This document shows positions 1-7,802 of a stretch of DNA of 47,268 bases, piece by piece. The notes beneath the pieces were generated by a model that was not told the origin of the DNA, ran no database searches, and worked only from the letters and a program-made list of their open reading frames with translations. Position 1 is the stretch's first letter. Every line of letters begins with the position of its first letter. The DNA is from Ruminococcus sp. Lineage in GTDB: Bacteria > Bacillota > Clostridia > Oscillospirales > Ruminococcaceae. Both the position numbers and the translations under genes were made by a program. Location: assembly GCA_017634275.1 (NCBI GenBank), contig JAGBNQ010000027.1, forward strand, positions 1 to 47,268, in the 5' to 3' direction.

Positions 1-24
1 ATTATTAATTATTAATTATTAATT
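1..24. repeat. AT-rich ATTAATT-type tandem tract at gene end
   Basis: Short tandem of an ATTAATT-like unit. The last two codons and the stop of the ABC ATPase on the minus strand lie inside it (Asn-Asn-stop). A closely similar tract lies at the 3' end of tagD (19457-19478), so this looks like a dispersed simple repeat that collects at gene ends. Confidence 0.5.
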
Positions 25-692
25 GATATCCTGCCGCTGCTCATGGTCAAAAGCTTGTCGGCATAGGGCTTTGCATCATTTTCGTGGGTGACTATAAGCA
101 CCGCCGCGCCCTCGCCTGCTAAAAATTTAAGGAAATCAAATACCGCTATGGTGTTTTCATCATCAAGGTCGCCCGTCGGCTCATCTGCAAAGATAACGGC
201 AGGCTTTGCTATCGCCGCCCTTGCTATCGCCATTCGCCTGAGCTCCCCTCCCGAAAGCTCGGCAGGCTTTGATGATGACAAATGCAATATATCAAGCCGC
301 TCCATAAGCTCTTTGGCGTATTCTTCGTCTTTTTGCGTCCCCTCGCCGTAGAGGGTGAGGGGGAGCATGATATTTTCAAAAACGCTTAAGCTGTGGATAG
401 CCGTCTGCCCCTGCGGAATAATGCCGAAATGCTTGTTTCTGAGGCGCGAAAGCTCCTTATCGCTAAGCCCGTAAAGGCTTTTATCATCAAGCAGCACCTC
501 GCCCGAGGTAGGCTCCAACAGCCCCGAGAGCATATTCAAAAGCGTAGTCTTGCCGCTGCCCGAGCGCCCCATAAGCACTGTGACCTCGCCGCCCTCAAGG
601 GTGAGCGTTACATCATCGACCGCCGTAAAGCGGTTAGTGCCTTTAGTGACCCTGATAAACTCACGGCTTACATTTTTGGCTTTAAGTATCAT
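12..692 (-). CDS. ABC transporter ATP-binding protein (LolD/MacB-type)
   Basis: ATPase of an ABC transporter, 226 aa, the usual size for the MacB/LolD family, which works with FtsX-type permeases on export or envelope remodelling rather than import. Walker A GRSGSGKT is at 42-49, signature LSGGE at 146-150, Walker B VIFADE at 166-171 and the H-loop His at about 203. The start ATG shares one base with the stop of the permease gene upstream (TGATG), so the two are translationally coupled. It is the last gene of the long iron/redox run. Its C-terminus ends inside an AT-rich repeat and may have been slightly altered by it. The substrate is unknown. Confidence 0.9.
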   Translation of the reverse strand: MILKAKNVSREFIRVTKGTNRFTAVDDVTLTLEGGEVTVLMGRSGSGKTTLLNMLSGLLEPTSGEVLLDDKSLYGLSDKELSRLRNKHFGIIPQGQTAIHSLSVFENIMLPLTLYGEGTQKDEEYAKELMERLDILHLSSSKPAELSGGELRRMAIARAAIAKPAVIFADEPTGDLDDENTIAVFDFLKFLAGEGAAVLIVTHENDAKPYADKLLTMSSGRISINN

Positions 693-1888
693 CAGTTATC
701 ACCCCTTAAAATAACGCCCGTGTCGATACGGCTTACCCTGAATGCCGAAATTGCCGCCGCAGCAGCGCCCGATATCACCGAAAGCACAAGTGCGCCCAAA
801 GCATAGCCTGCTATAGTTTTTACATCAGGCAGCAGGAAGGGCAGGTTCAAAAGCTGCTCGATAAGCCCGTTAAAGGGAATGATGATAAGCAGCCCTAAAA
901 CCGTGCCGACAGCGCTGCCGAGCAGGCAGGAGAAAAATGCCTCCTTTAAGACGATGCCTGCGAGCCTGCCGCGTGATGCGCCGATAACGCGCAGGACTGC
1001 AAATTCCTTTTTGCGCTCGTTAACGCTCATGGTAAATGCTAAAATGAGTATCACAAGCCCTAAGAGCCACACCGCGATTATGAGAATGCCGATAACGCTG
1101 CACACCCCGTCAAGGCTTTGTGAAACGCCCGAGATAAGCTCCTCCGAGCGGATAGCCTTTACCTTTTTGACGTGCAGGTTTATATCATTTACCACCTGCT
1201 CGGGGGTATAGCCCTCTGCTACATTTATCATCAGGCAGGAAACTGCCTGCTCGGGGTCAACATCACCTACTGCGTTCATTTTCTTGATGACCGATGTATT
1301 TATAAGCTCCTTGATAGTTTCGGTATTTGTAAAAACAGCCGTATCAAAGCCCGTGCCCGTGCGCTCAAGCTTTGCCGCAACGCTGCACTCGACGCCGAAA
1401 AACTTTATCTTATCGCCCACAAATGCATTAAGCTCGTTGCCGACTACTACGTCATATTTTTTAAGCTTTTCGCCGTAGCTTTTGTTTATCCAGGGGGTTA
1501 TGGTAAAATCCGTTTCGGGGTCAAAGCCGATTATCTGCACCGCCACATCGCAGCAGCTTGCGGAGGTAGATGCAAGAAAATACTGCGAGGAAATCTGCCC
1601 GATGCCCTCTGTCGCCGCTACCTGCTCGGCTCTTTTATTATCCATATAAAAATAGCCCGTTGCCCCCTGCAAGACGATGTTTTCAAACTTTTTCTGCGTA
1701 GTCGCCTCGTAAGGAACTACCATGATATCGGCACCGAGCCTGTTTTCAAGGGAACCAAGCCCCGTATTAAGGCTTGAAACTATCATACTTCCGCCAAAGA
1801 CGGTAAAGGTAAGAAGTGCTGACAAAAGCACGAGAATGACAGTCCTCACGGGCTTGCCCTTAAGGTTTTTTATTGCAAGACTTTTCAT
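692..1888 (-). CDS. ABC transporter permease, FtsX/MacB-like
   Basis: Membrane partner of the ATPase that follows it. The 398-aa protein has one membrane segment near 15-35, a large extracytoplasmic domain (about 40-260), and three membrane segments near 262-290, 310-345 and 355-385. This is the standard FtsX/MacB layout, and the stretch after the second helix (VNERKKEFAVLRVIGAS) is the family's conserved cytoplasmic loop. It lies directly after a DUF4418 membrane-protein gene (1-base gap) and overlaps the ATPase. Family and topology are clear. The cargo is not, but the position in an iron/flavin operon suggests an envelope redox or metal role. Confidence 0.88.
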   Translation of the reverse strand: MKSLAIKNLKGKPVRTVILVLLSALLTFTVFGGSMIVSSLNTGLGSLENRLGADIMVVPYEATTQKKFENIVLQGATGYFYMDNKRAEQVAATEGIGQISSQYFLASTSASCCDVAVQIIGFDPETDFTITPWINKSYGEKLKKYDVVVGNELNAFVGDKIKFFGVECSVAAKLERTGTGFDTAVFTNTETIKELINTSVIKKMNAVGDVDPEQAVSCLMINVAEGYTPEQVVNDINLHVKKVKAIRSEELISGVSQSLDGVCSVIGILIIAVWLLGLVILILAFTMSVNERKKEFAVLRVIGASRGRLAGIVLKEAFFSCLLGSAVGTVLGLLIIIPFNGLIEQLLNLPFLLPDVKTIAGYALGALVLSVISGAAAAAISAFRVSRIDTGVILRGDN

Positions 1889-1889
1889 A

Positions 1890-2306
1890 TTACTCCTCGT
1901 TTTTATTTGCTATCAGATAGACCGCCGAAACTACCGCGATAAGAATGCTTATTACGATAACCGCAGGTTTCATAACGCTGTGGCAGCGCATATCCGTTTT
2001 CATGCAAAGGTTTATAAGCGTATTGGGGATAAGCGCGGTGTAAACAGACATAGGTATGAGCGAAAACGCAAGACCGAGCTTTATCTTGTTATTCTTTACG
2101 ATCATCAGTGCCAAGGCTGTCACCGCCATAGCGCAGGCCGCGCCGAAAACTGCCATCTGCGCCCAGTGGCAGGCCATCCACATTCCTGCGTCTGTCTTAT
2201 GCTCACAGGCGTAGAAAACTGTCTGCACGCCTACCGCGAGCCCTGCTGTGAGGATAAAAAGAATTATTCCCATTATAAGTGATTTTATGTTCCTTTTGTT
2301 TTCCAT
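1890..2306 (-). CDS. DUF4418-like four-helix membrane protein
   Basis: Small 138-aa integral membrane protein with four hydrophobic segments. I recognise it as DUF4418-like from its overall pattern, including the CEHKTDAGMWMACHWA stretch and a second Cys-Met-Lys-Thr-Asp-Met-Arg-Cys-His segment; this is by-eye recognition. The start at 2306 (MENKRN) follows an AAAGGA ribosome site about 9 bases upstream; a longer reading frame begins further upstream without such a site. The paired Cys/His residues facing the membrane surface could bind metal or sense redox state. It sits between the transglutaminase-like gene and an FtsX-type ABC pair. Function unknown. Confidence 0.65.
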   Translation of the reverse strand: MENKRNIKSLIMGIILFILTAGLAVGVQTVFYACEHKTDAGMWMACHWAQMAVFGAACAMAVTALALMIVKNNKIKLGLAFSLIPMSVYTALIPNTLINLCMKTDMRCHSVMKPAVIVISILIAVVSAVYLIANKNEE

Positions 2307-2325
2307 TTTCTTTCGTCCTTTCTGT

Positions 2326-3243
2326 CTATGGCAAAACATAGCTCTGCTCTGCCGTTTTGTGTGATGATATAAATGAGTCGGTCATGAATTTTTCATCGGG
2401 GAAGTGGCCTTTAAAATCCTTATCGCTTTTTAAAAACAGCTCGTGGCCGCCGTTTTGAACATCAAAGGTAACATCTGCATTATACCATTTTCCGTCAATG
2501 CAGATGATATTCCACGCGTGGTATTCTTTCTCGCCCGTATGCTCATTTACTGCATAACCCGTGATAACGCGGCAGTTTACCCCCACCTCGCGCAAAAGTC
2601 TGTACATCGCCGCCGCGTAGCCCTGACATGATGCCGCCTTAAATATAAGCGCCCCAAAGGCCGTTGCCTTAAGGTGGTAGTTATCATTTTTCTTATGTAT
2701 TATATCGTAGCTGACATTTTGATAGATATAGTCATATACCGCTTTTGCCTTTTCATAGTCGGTGGTATCCTCATCAAAGGAAAAGCTTTTTATAAGCCTT
2801 TTTACCTCTTTATCGACCATTTGCTCCTGCTCTGAGTCAGTATAATAGTCGGGGGTGATGATTATATCGTAATCATAAACGCTCTCGCCGTTTCTTGTAA
2901 AGTGCAGATCATATCCGCCTACAGCGCAGGAGAGGTAATCACCCTCATAGGGCTTATCGGTCTCCTCAAGGGCGAAGAAAAACAGCTCGCGCACTATTTT
3001 TGAAAAATCAGCCATGCTGTCCTTACTTGATGAATAGCTGATGATTATTCTCTCGTCCTTCCTGACAAGTGCCTGACGTATCACCTCGATTATCTCATCG
3101 GAGTTGGTAAAGTAGGTGCTTAAGTCCTTTCTCACCTCAAAGTGATAGCGCACCCTCGGGTGGTGTGGGGCTTTATCATCGCCCTGCATAAGCGCAAAGC
3201 TGATGACCGCCGCAAAAAGGAAAAAATACTTTAACGCCCTCAT
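2326..3243 (-). CDS. Transglutaminase-like (papain-fold) exported protein
   Basis: 305-aa protein with an N-terminal hydrophobic segment (about 4-20) that is probably a signal or anchor. A transglutaminase-like core lies in the C-terminal half, with all three catalytic elements visible: Cys in AASCQGYAAAMYRLL, His in EYHAWNI and Asp in WYNADVTFD. Proteins of this fold act as peptidases, amidases or cross-linking enzymes at the cell surface. The ATG overlaps the stop of the Fe-S subunit gene (ATGA), so it is coupled to the fumarate-reductase-like genes. Why a protease-fold enzyme travels with this redox module is not evident; maturation of surface flavoproteins is one guess. Confidence 0.8.
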   Translation of the reverse strand: MRALKYFFLFAAVISFALMQGDDKAPHHPRVRYHFEVRKDLSTYFTNSDEIIEVIRQALVRKDERIIISYSSSKDSMADFSKIVRELFFFALEETDKPYEGDYLSCAVGGYDLHFTRNGESVYDYDIIITPDYYTDSEQEQMVDKEVKRLIKSFSFDEDTTDYEKAKAVYDYIYQNVSYDIIHKKNDNYHLKATAFGALIFKAASCQGYAAAMYRLLREVGVNCRVITGYAVNEHTGEKEYHAWNIICIDGKWYNADVTFDVQNGGHELFLKSDKDFKGHFPDEKFMTDSFISSHKTAEQSYVLP

Positions 3244-3950
3244 TTAAACAGCCTTTTAAACACCGCCAGTGCGTTTGAATTTACCATAAGCGCATCAGTT
3301 TCTATCCCCGCAGGGCAGATATCCTTGCAGGAGAGTGACTTGCCGCACCCCGAATAAAAATGCTTGTCATACTGCTTTGCAAGGGCTTTTCTTTTGCCCT
3401 TGTCAAGCTGCGCCAAAAGCTTTGAGGCAGGAATGCCTGCTGCCATGCCGTAGAATTTTCCGCCTGCATAGAAATTCGGGCAGACCTCTAAGCAGCAGCC
3501 GCATTGCAGGCAGCGCGATGCATCATAGGCTGTATCAACGCTTTTTTCATCGGCTGAAAGCTCCTCATCAAGCCATAGGCTTATATCGCGCAGGTTTTTA
3601 AACATTATGCTCCTGTCAACGGTAAGGTCGCTTACTACGGGAAATTTTCTGAGCGGCTCTATCCTGACAAAGCCTGCCTTTTGAAAAAGGCTTAGCTTTG
3701 TATCACAGGCAAGCCGCGGCACACCGCCTATGACCATAGCACACGCGCCGCACTTTTTTTGCAGGCAGCTGCACTCCCACTCAACTGCGGTGACAGCCCT
3801 GCCGTCAGTATCCTTATAGCCGCCGCGGTTTATCTTGGTAAGCGCTGTAGCGACAGTCTCGTTTATGTCATCAAAGAGGTAGCTGACACTTTGCAGATAA
3901 GGTGTATCGGCTGCACTTTTTCGCCTTTTGATATCAAGTCTTATCTGCAT
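3240..3950 (-). CDS. Fumarate reductase/succinate dehydrogenase-type iron-sulfur subunit
   Basis: Electron-transfer subunit of an Sdh/Frd-type complex, 236 aa. It carries the family's three cluster motifs: [2Fe-2S] Cys at 60, 62, 67, 70 and 82; a ferredoxin-type motif with Cys at 147, 150, 152, 153 and 157; and a third set at 202, 208 and 212. The start at 3950 (MQIRLD) is chosen because a GAGGGGTGAGG ribosome site precedes it and it overlaps the flavoprotein gene by 17 bases; an upstream in-frame ATG would run 50 codons into that gene. It should pass electrons between the flavoprotein and the cytochrome b. Whether the complex runs as fumarate reductase or succinate dehydrogenase cannot be told from sequence. 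Confidence 0.92.
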   Translation of the reverse strand: MQIRLDIKRRKSAADTPYLQSVSYLFDDINETVATALTKINRGGYKDTDGRAVTAVEWECSCLQKKCGACAMVIGGVPRLACDTKLSLFQKAGFVRIEPLRKFPVVSDLTVDRSIMFKNLRDISLWLDEELSADEKSVDTAYDASRCLQCGCCLEVCPNFYAGGKFYGMAAGIPASKLLAQLDKGKRKALAKQYDKHFYSGCGKSLSCKDICPAGIETDALMVNSNALAVFKRLFK

Positions 3951-5541
3951 TTTCCTCACCCCTCTCATCAAGCGCTTTAAAGGTAATGCTGACCTTGCCG
4001 TTTTTATACTGCGCGACAGTCGCCTTTTTAAAGCTGTCGTCCCTTTCGGGGAAATCCTCGCGGTAATGTGCACCGCGGCTCTCGCGCCGCTCCTTAGCAC
4101 TCATAAGCATAGCCCTTGCAACTGCAAATCTTGCATTCTCGCGGTCATTATATCCACGCTCGGCTGAAAGCCTATCAAGCCTTTCAAGCGCATTATCAAG
4201 CGTGCTTTCGTTTCTTACTATCCCCATTGCATCAAGCAAAATATCGCGTATTTTTAATATAAGCTCATCGCTTGCAGGCTCACCGAAGTTTCCTGCGTCA
4301 TCAATTGCAAAGCTTATCTCATCATTCTTCCCGTCATCGGCGGTGTTTTTCACGATATCCTCCGCCGCAGCTCTTCCGCCGTAGACCGCGCCGAGCATAG
4401 AGTTGCCGCCTAAGCGGTTAGCGCCGTGGTAAAGGCTTGTGCATTCGCCGCTTGCATAAAGCCCCTGCATACTTGTGCGGTGGTTTATGTCCGTATAAAT
4501 GCCGCCCATAAAGTAGTGAATGCCCTCTTTTACAGGGACTGGGGTATCCTTCGGGTCGATAGAGAGGTAGCTTTTTATCTCCTCCCTCAGATCGGGGAGC
4601 TTGCTTTTCCACACCTCTTCATCAAGCCCCGTCATATCAAGGAACACCTCGCCGCCGAACTCGCGCCTTACAAAGAACATCTCCCTTGCGACAACGTCGC
4701 GCGGTGAAAGGTTTTTAAGATCGGGGAACCTATCCTCCATAAAATAATACCTTTCATCGCCGCGCATTATATAAAGCCTGCCGCCCTCGCCCCTTGCAGC
4801 CTCGGTGACAAGGCACCTTTTCCCCGAAATGCCGATAGTTGTGGGGTGGTACTGGAGCATTTCGGTATTTGAAAGCGTTACCCCCTGCACAAAAGCAGTC
4901 GCCGCGGCATCGCCCGAATTTTGCGTAGTTCCCGTAGTCATCTCGGGGAAAATGCCGTTCATGCCGCCGCAGGCAAGCAAGACCACACCCGATATCCCGG
5001 CACTTTTGCCGCTGTATCTGTCACGCACTACAGCGCCCACACACTCGCCGTTATCTATGATAAGGCGGATAAACTCGTGGTGAGCAAAGCGCTCGATCAG
5101 CCCCTTATCCTCATATTTTCTTGCCTCGTCTATAAGGGAGGTCATTATCATTTTACCCGTTGAGCTTTTGGCAAAGGCGGTTCGTTTTTTCTTTTGTCCG
5201 CCGAAATTGCGCTGTATTATTTTGCCGTCCTTCATATTAAAAGGCACGCCCAATGACGAGAGCCACATTACAGTTTCGGGCGCGTGGGAGGTAAGTGCTC
5301 TTACCGCCGCCTCGCTTGCAAGGAACACGCCGCCGCGCATAGTGTCGTTAAAATGCTCGTCTGCCGAATCATTTTCGCCCATAGTGTCAAGCGCTGCATT
5401 TATTCCGCCCTCTGCAAGGACTGACTGCGCGCGCTCCGAGGGCTGCAGGGAAACAAGTGCCGATCTTCTTCCTGCCTTTGCAAGGGTTATCGCGGCACTC
5501 AGCCCCGAAAGCCCTGCGCCGATTATTATTACTCTGCTCAT
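3934..5541 (-). CDS. Fumarate reductase/succinate dehydrogenase-type flavoprotein subunit
   Basis: FAD-binding catalytic subunit, 535 aa. The Rossmann GAGLSGL is at 8-14. Active-site residues expected for succinate/fumarate chemistry are present: HPTT (His232), TEAARGEGG, SPRD (Arg281), HYFMGG (His342) and NRLGGNS (Arg376). The His that normally carries covalent FAD (SHTVAAQGG context) appears as Gln39 in RAQSVLAEGG, so FAD may be non-covalent, as in L-aspartate oxidase. Because cytochrome b and Fe-S genes flank it, the Frd/Sdh assignment is preferred over NadB. The ATG at 5541 overlaps the cytochrome b stop (ATGA); an in-frame GTG lies four codons upstream. Confidence 0.9.
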   Translation of the reverse strand: MSRVIIIGAGLSGLSAAITLAKAGRRSALVSLQPSERAQSVLAEGGINAALDTMGENDSADEHFNDTMRGGVFLASEAAVRALTSHAPETVMWLSSLGVPFNMKDGKIIQRNFGGQKKKRTAFAKSSTGKMIMTSLIDEARKYEDKGLIERFAHHEFIRLIIDNGECVGAVVRDRYSGKSAGISGVVLLACGGMNGIFPEMTTGTTQNSGDAAATAFVQGVTLSNTEMLQYHPTTIGISGKRCLVTEAARGEGGRLYIMRGDERYYFMEDRFPDLKNLSPRDVVAREMFFVRREFGGEVFLDMTGLDEEVWKSKLPDLREEIKSYLSIDPKDTPVPVKEGIHYFMGGIYTDINHRTSMQGLYASGECTSLYHGANRLGGNSMLGAVYGGRAAAEDIVKNTADDGKNDEISFAIDDAGNFGEPASDELILKIRDILLDAMGIVRNESTLDNALERLDRLSAERGYNDRENARFAVARAMLMSAKERRESRGAHYREDFPERDDSFKKATVAQYKNGKVSITFKALDERGEENADKT

Positions 5542-6086
5542 ACTGCCGCCCACCTGAAATAATAGATAATAAACGCAATACCCGTGAAAATAAGTATTCC
5601 CGCAAGGATAAGTGCAAGGTCAAGCCCTGCCTCCTTAAAGCTTTTTATGCCAAAGGAGATAAGCGCAGGCTTTGCATTTGAAACAGCGTGAAGAGCTATA
5701 CTCACAACAAGAAGGATCTGCGTCATAAGCTCAAAGCCGCCGAATTCGTTTAGCCTGTAAGCCCCCTCGCCGTTATGCGCGAAAATAAATATATGCGCCA
5801 TAATAAACACCATTACCGCAAGGCCGCTTATCCGCCTTAGCCAGAAAAGCTTGTTTTCCTTAAAGTAGGAGACCCCTGCGCGTTTCATAGCCTTTACGGT
5901 GTCGGCGGTAAGCTTTATACCAATAAGCACATGGAGCCAAATAAGTGCCTCCATGATATGCGCAAGTGTTTTCATAAGCTTACTTCCGCCGTTTATAACG
6001 CCTGCAAGCTGAAAGCCGCCTGCTATGCCGTGAAACAGAAACAAAACGATGATAAGCATAGTGATAATGGCATTTATTTTCCTCAT
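5538..6086 (-). CDS. Cytochrome b-like membrane subunit of the Frd/Sdh-type complex
   Basis: 182-aa protein with five likely membrane segments and several His residues within or next to them (FLFHGIAGG, LAHIMEALIWLH, IMAHIFIFAH, IALHAVS), suited to binding haem b. This matches the cytochrome b558-type anchor of succinate dehydrogenase/fumarate reductase. ATG at 6086 shares one base with the FMN-binding gene's stop and follows GGGAGAGG; a TTG lies one codon upstream. It anchors the flavoprotein and Fe-S subunits encoded next. Many relatives of this organism are thought to lack respiratory quinones, so the electron partner may instead be the adjacent extracytoplasmic flavoproteins (inference). 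Confidence 0.82.
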   Translation of the reverse strand: MRKINAIITMLIIVLFLFHGIAGGFQLAGVINGGSKLMKTLAHIMEALIWLHVLIGIKLTADTVKAMKRAGVSYFKENKLFWLRRISGLAVMVFIMAHIFIFAHNGEGAYRLNEFGGFELMTQILLVVSIALHAVSNAKPALISFGIKSFKEAGLDLALILAGILIFTGIAFIIYYFRWAAV

Positions 6087-6592
6087 CAAACCTCTCCCTT
6101 AACTCTGATAAGCAATGCGTTCGCTTTTTCTTCGATATCTTTACCGCTGTTTTTATCAAAGAATTCCTTTGACATAACTATTATATCGAACCTGCCGTTT
6201 TCGGCCTTTGACAGCATCATTATGCCGTCCTCCGTCCTTATCTTCATCTGGTTTTCGGGCAGGCGTGACTGAAAGCTTTTTGCCATTTCAAGCCCCGAGG
6301 GGTCAGAGCTTGAAACGGTGCAGGACAAGTCCTCAAAAACATTATAAAGCCCCTCGCTCTCGCCCTTTTCAAAGAATTCCCTCCAGCATTCAAGTGCTGC
6401 ATCATCTGTATGCCTGTCAAGGTTTATCGCAACAACATATTCCCCCGAGGGGGCATCAAGTGCGGTGGTAGCACCCGTTACGGCATCGCTGCCGTTTACC
6501 TTTGCCTTAAAATAATCAGAGGTGAAAAACGGCAGCCCCAGCAAAAGCCCCATAGCAATAACAAAAACCAAAGCGTGCCTTAAAGCTGCCAT
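6086..6592 (-). CDS. Membrane-anchored protein with FMN-attachment-like motif
   Basis: 168-aa protein with an N-terminal hydrophobic anchor (about 7-23). The motif SDAVTGATT at 35-43 matches the sequence where ApbE-type transferases attach FMN to a threonine (here probably Thr42). The remainder does not closely resemble a standard FMN_bind domain to my eye. The start has a clear GGAGGGG ribosome site. It lies between a second FMN-motif lipoprotein and the cytochrome b gene, as expected for a link in an extracytoplasmic flavin electron chain. No apbE gene lies in this window, so the transferase would be elsewhere. The motif is clear; covalent FMN is inferred. Confidence 0.72.
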   Translation of the reverse strand: MAALRHALVFVIAMGLLLGLPFFTSDYFKAKVNGSDAVTGATTALDAPSGEYVVAINLDRHTDDAALECWREFFEKGESEGLYNVFEDLSCTVSSSDPSGLEMAKSFQSRLPENQMKIRTEDGIMMLSKAENGRFDIIVMSKEFFDKNSGKDIEEKANALLIRVKGEV

Positions 6593-6626
6593 TTTTCACC
6601 CCTCCTTTTTATGCGCGGAACGCGCT

Positions 6627-7073
6627 TTATTCCTCTTCTGCCTGCTTAAGTGCCTCGGCAACGGCCTCTTTGAATTCGTTATAGTTTACCGTAGCGCCGC
6701 TTACAGCATCCACCTCTTCGATATCGCCCTTTGCAACGAGCTGCTTTGCGTAGTTATCGCAGGCACTCCTTGCCCTTTGCGCCTTCTGGTAGAAATCCTT
6801 GTTTTTTATCTCGCCGTTTTCTTTTCCGTAGTCCTCGTCCTTAAGCTTTCCGTCAAGCTCATAGGTCTTGTAGTCGCACTCGGTTATCTTGCCGTCCTCT
6901 ATCTTTATCTTTACAACGCCGTAGCCGTTTCCTGCCTCGTCGCTGCCGTCCTCGTTGATAAAGTCAGCCGACCTGCCCTCGTAGCTGCCGTCCTTATAGC
7001 TTACCTCGCCGCAAGCAGCAAGTGACGCTGTAAGGGCACAAAGTGCCAACAAAAATGCTATCTTCTTTTTCAT
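6627..7073 (-). CDS. FMN-binding domain lipoprotein
   Basis: 148-aa lipoprotein. The signal peptide ends in a lipobox (SLAAC, Cys21), so the mature protein is tethered outside the membrane. An FMN_bind domain follows, beginning YKDGSYEGRS and ending with the flavinylation motif VDAVSGATVNYNEF at 121-134 (modified residue probably Thr128). Relatives carry electrons in flavin-based extracellular electron transfer and in Rnf/Nqr-type complexes. It follows the iron-uptake ATPase directly, in the position held by thioredoxin-like genes in the Campylobacter p19 operon. A role in reducing ferric iron at the surface fits this context but is inferred. Confidence 0.88.
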   Translation of the reverse strand: MKKKIAFLLALCALTASLAACGEVSYKDGSYEGRSADFINEDGSDEAGNGYGVVKIKIEDGKITECDYKTYELDGKLKDEDYGKENGEIKNKDFYQKAQRARSACDNYAKQLVAKGDIEEVDAVSGATVNYNEFKEAVAEALKQAEEE

Positions 7074-7089
7074 ATCTCTCGCCCCTTAG

Positions 7090-7782
7090 TCAGTCATCAA
7101 ATCTTATCTTGCCCGTGAAGTTTTTGTTTTCCTCCACCTTTGTTATCTTTCCCGATCTCAGCACTATCTTTCTCTGCGCTACCTCTGCCACCTCGGGGTC
7201 ATGGGTAACTACTATGAGCGTTGTGCCGTCACTGTGGAGCTTGTTGAAAAGGTCAACAACTATCTCCTCATTGGCCTCATCAAGGTTTCCCGTAGGCTCG
7301 TCTGCAAGGATTATCTCGGGGTAGTTTATAAGCGCGCGCGCAACGCACACCCTTTGCTGCTCACCGCCCGAAAGCTGTGAGGGAAGGTGCTTTGCTCTGT
7401 CGGCAAGGCCTACGCGCTCTAATGCCTCAAGCGCCTCCTTCTCATCGGGGATAGAGTGGTAATACTGCGCAAGCATTACATTCTCTACCGCCGTAAGGTA
7501 GTTGACCAGATGGAACTGCTGAAAGATAAGGCCTATCTTATCTCTCCTGATAGCAGTAAGATTTTTCTTGCTCTGCTTTGATATATCAACGCCGTCTAAA
7601 AGCACCTCGCCCTTGCTCGGCTTATCCATACAGCCGATAATATTCATCATCGTGCTTTTTCCCGAGCCCGACGGCCCCATTATCGACACCCACTCGCCCT
7701 TTTCGACCTTAAGGTTTACATCATCAAGCGCGTGAAGGTCGCCGTATATTTTATAAACATTTTTCAGTTCAAGTAAACTCAT
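7090..7782 (-). CDS. ABC transporter ATPase of the p19-type iron system
   Basis: 230-aa ATPase of the LolD/MacB type. Walker A GPSGSGKS is at 36-43, signature LSGGEQQ at 137-143, and Walker B ILADEPTGNLD at 158-168. It follows two FtsX-type permease genes in the same order as in the Campylobacter p19 iron-uptake operon. It should power the two permeases. Because FtsX-type transporters are mechanotransmitters or exporters, it probably drives release or exchange on the outer face rather than classical import. It is separated from the preceding permease by 20 bases, with an AGGAAAT-type ribosome site. Confidence 0.92.
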   Translation of the reverse strand: MSLLELKNVYKIYGDLHALDDVNLKVEKGEWVSIMGPSGSGKSTMMNIIGCMDKPSKGEVLLDGVDISKQSKKNLTAIRRDKIGLIFQQFHLVNYLTAVENVMLAQYYHSIPDEKEALEALERVGLADRAKHLPSQLSGGEQQRVCVARALINYPEIILADEPTGNLDEANEEIVVDLFNKLHSDGTTLIVVTHDPEVAEVAQRKIVLRSGKITKVEENKNFTGKIRFDD

Positions 7783-7802
7783 TTTTATTTCCTCCGTAAG
7801 AA

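Noticed and set aside
3934..5541. L-aspartate oxidase (NadB) as the identity of the flavoprotein
   Set aside because: The non-covalent FAD pattern resembles NadB, but adjacent Fe-S and cytochrome b subunits and the overlapping gene order point to a fumarate reductase/succinate dehydrogenase-type complex.
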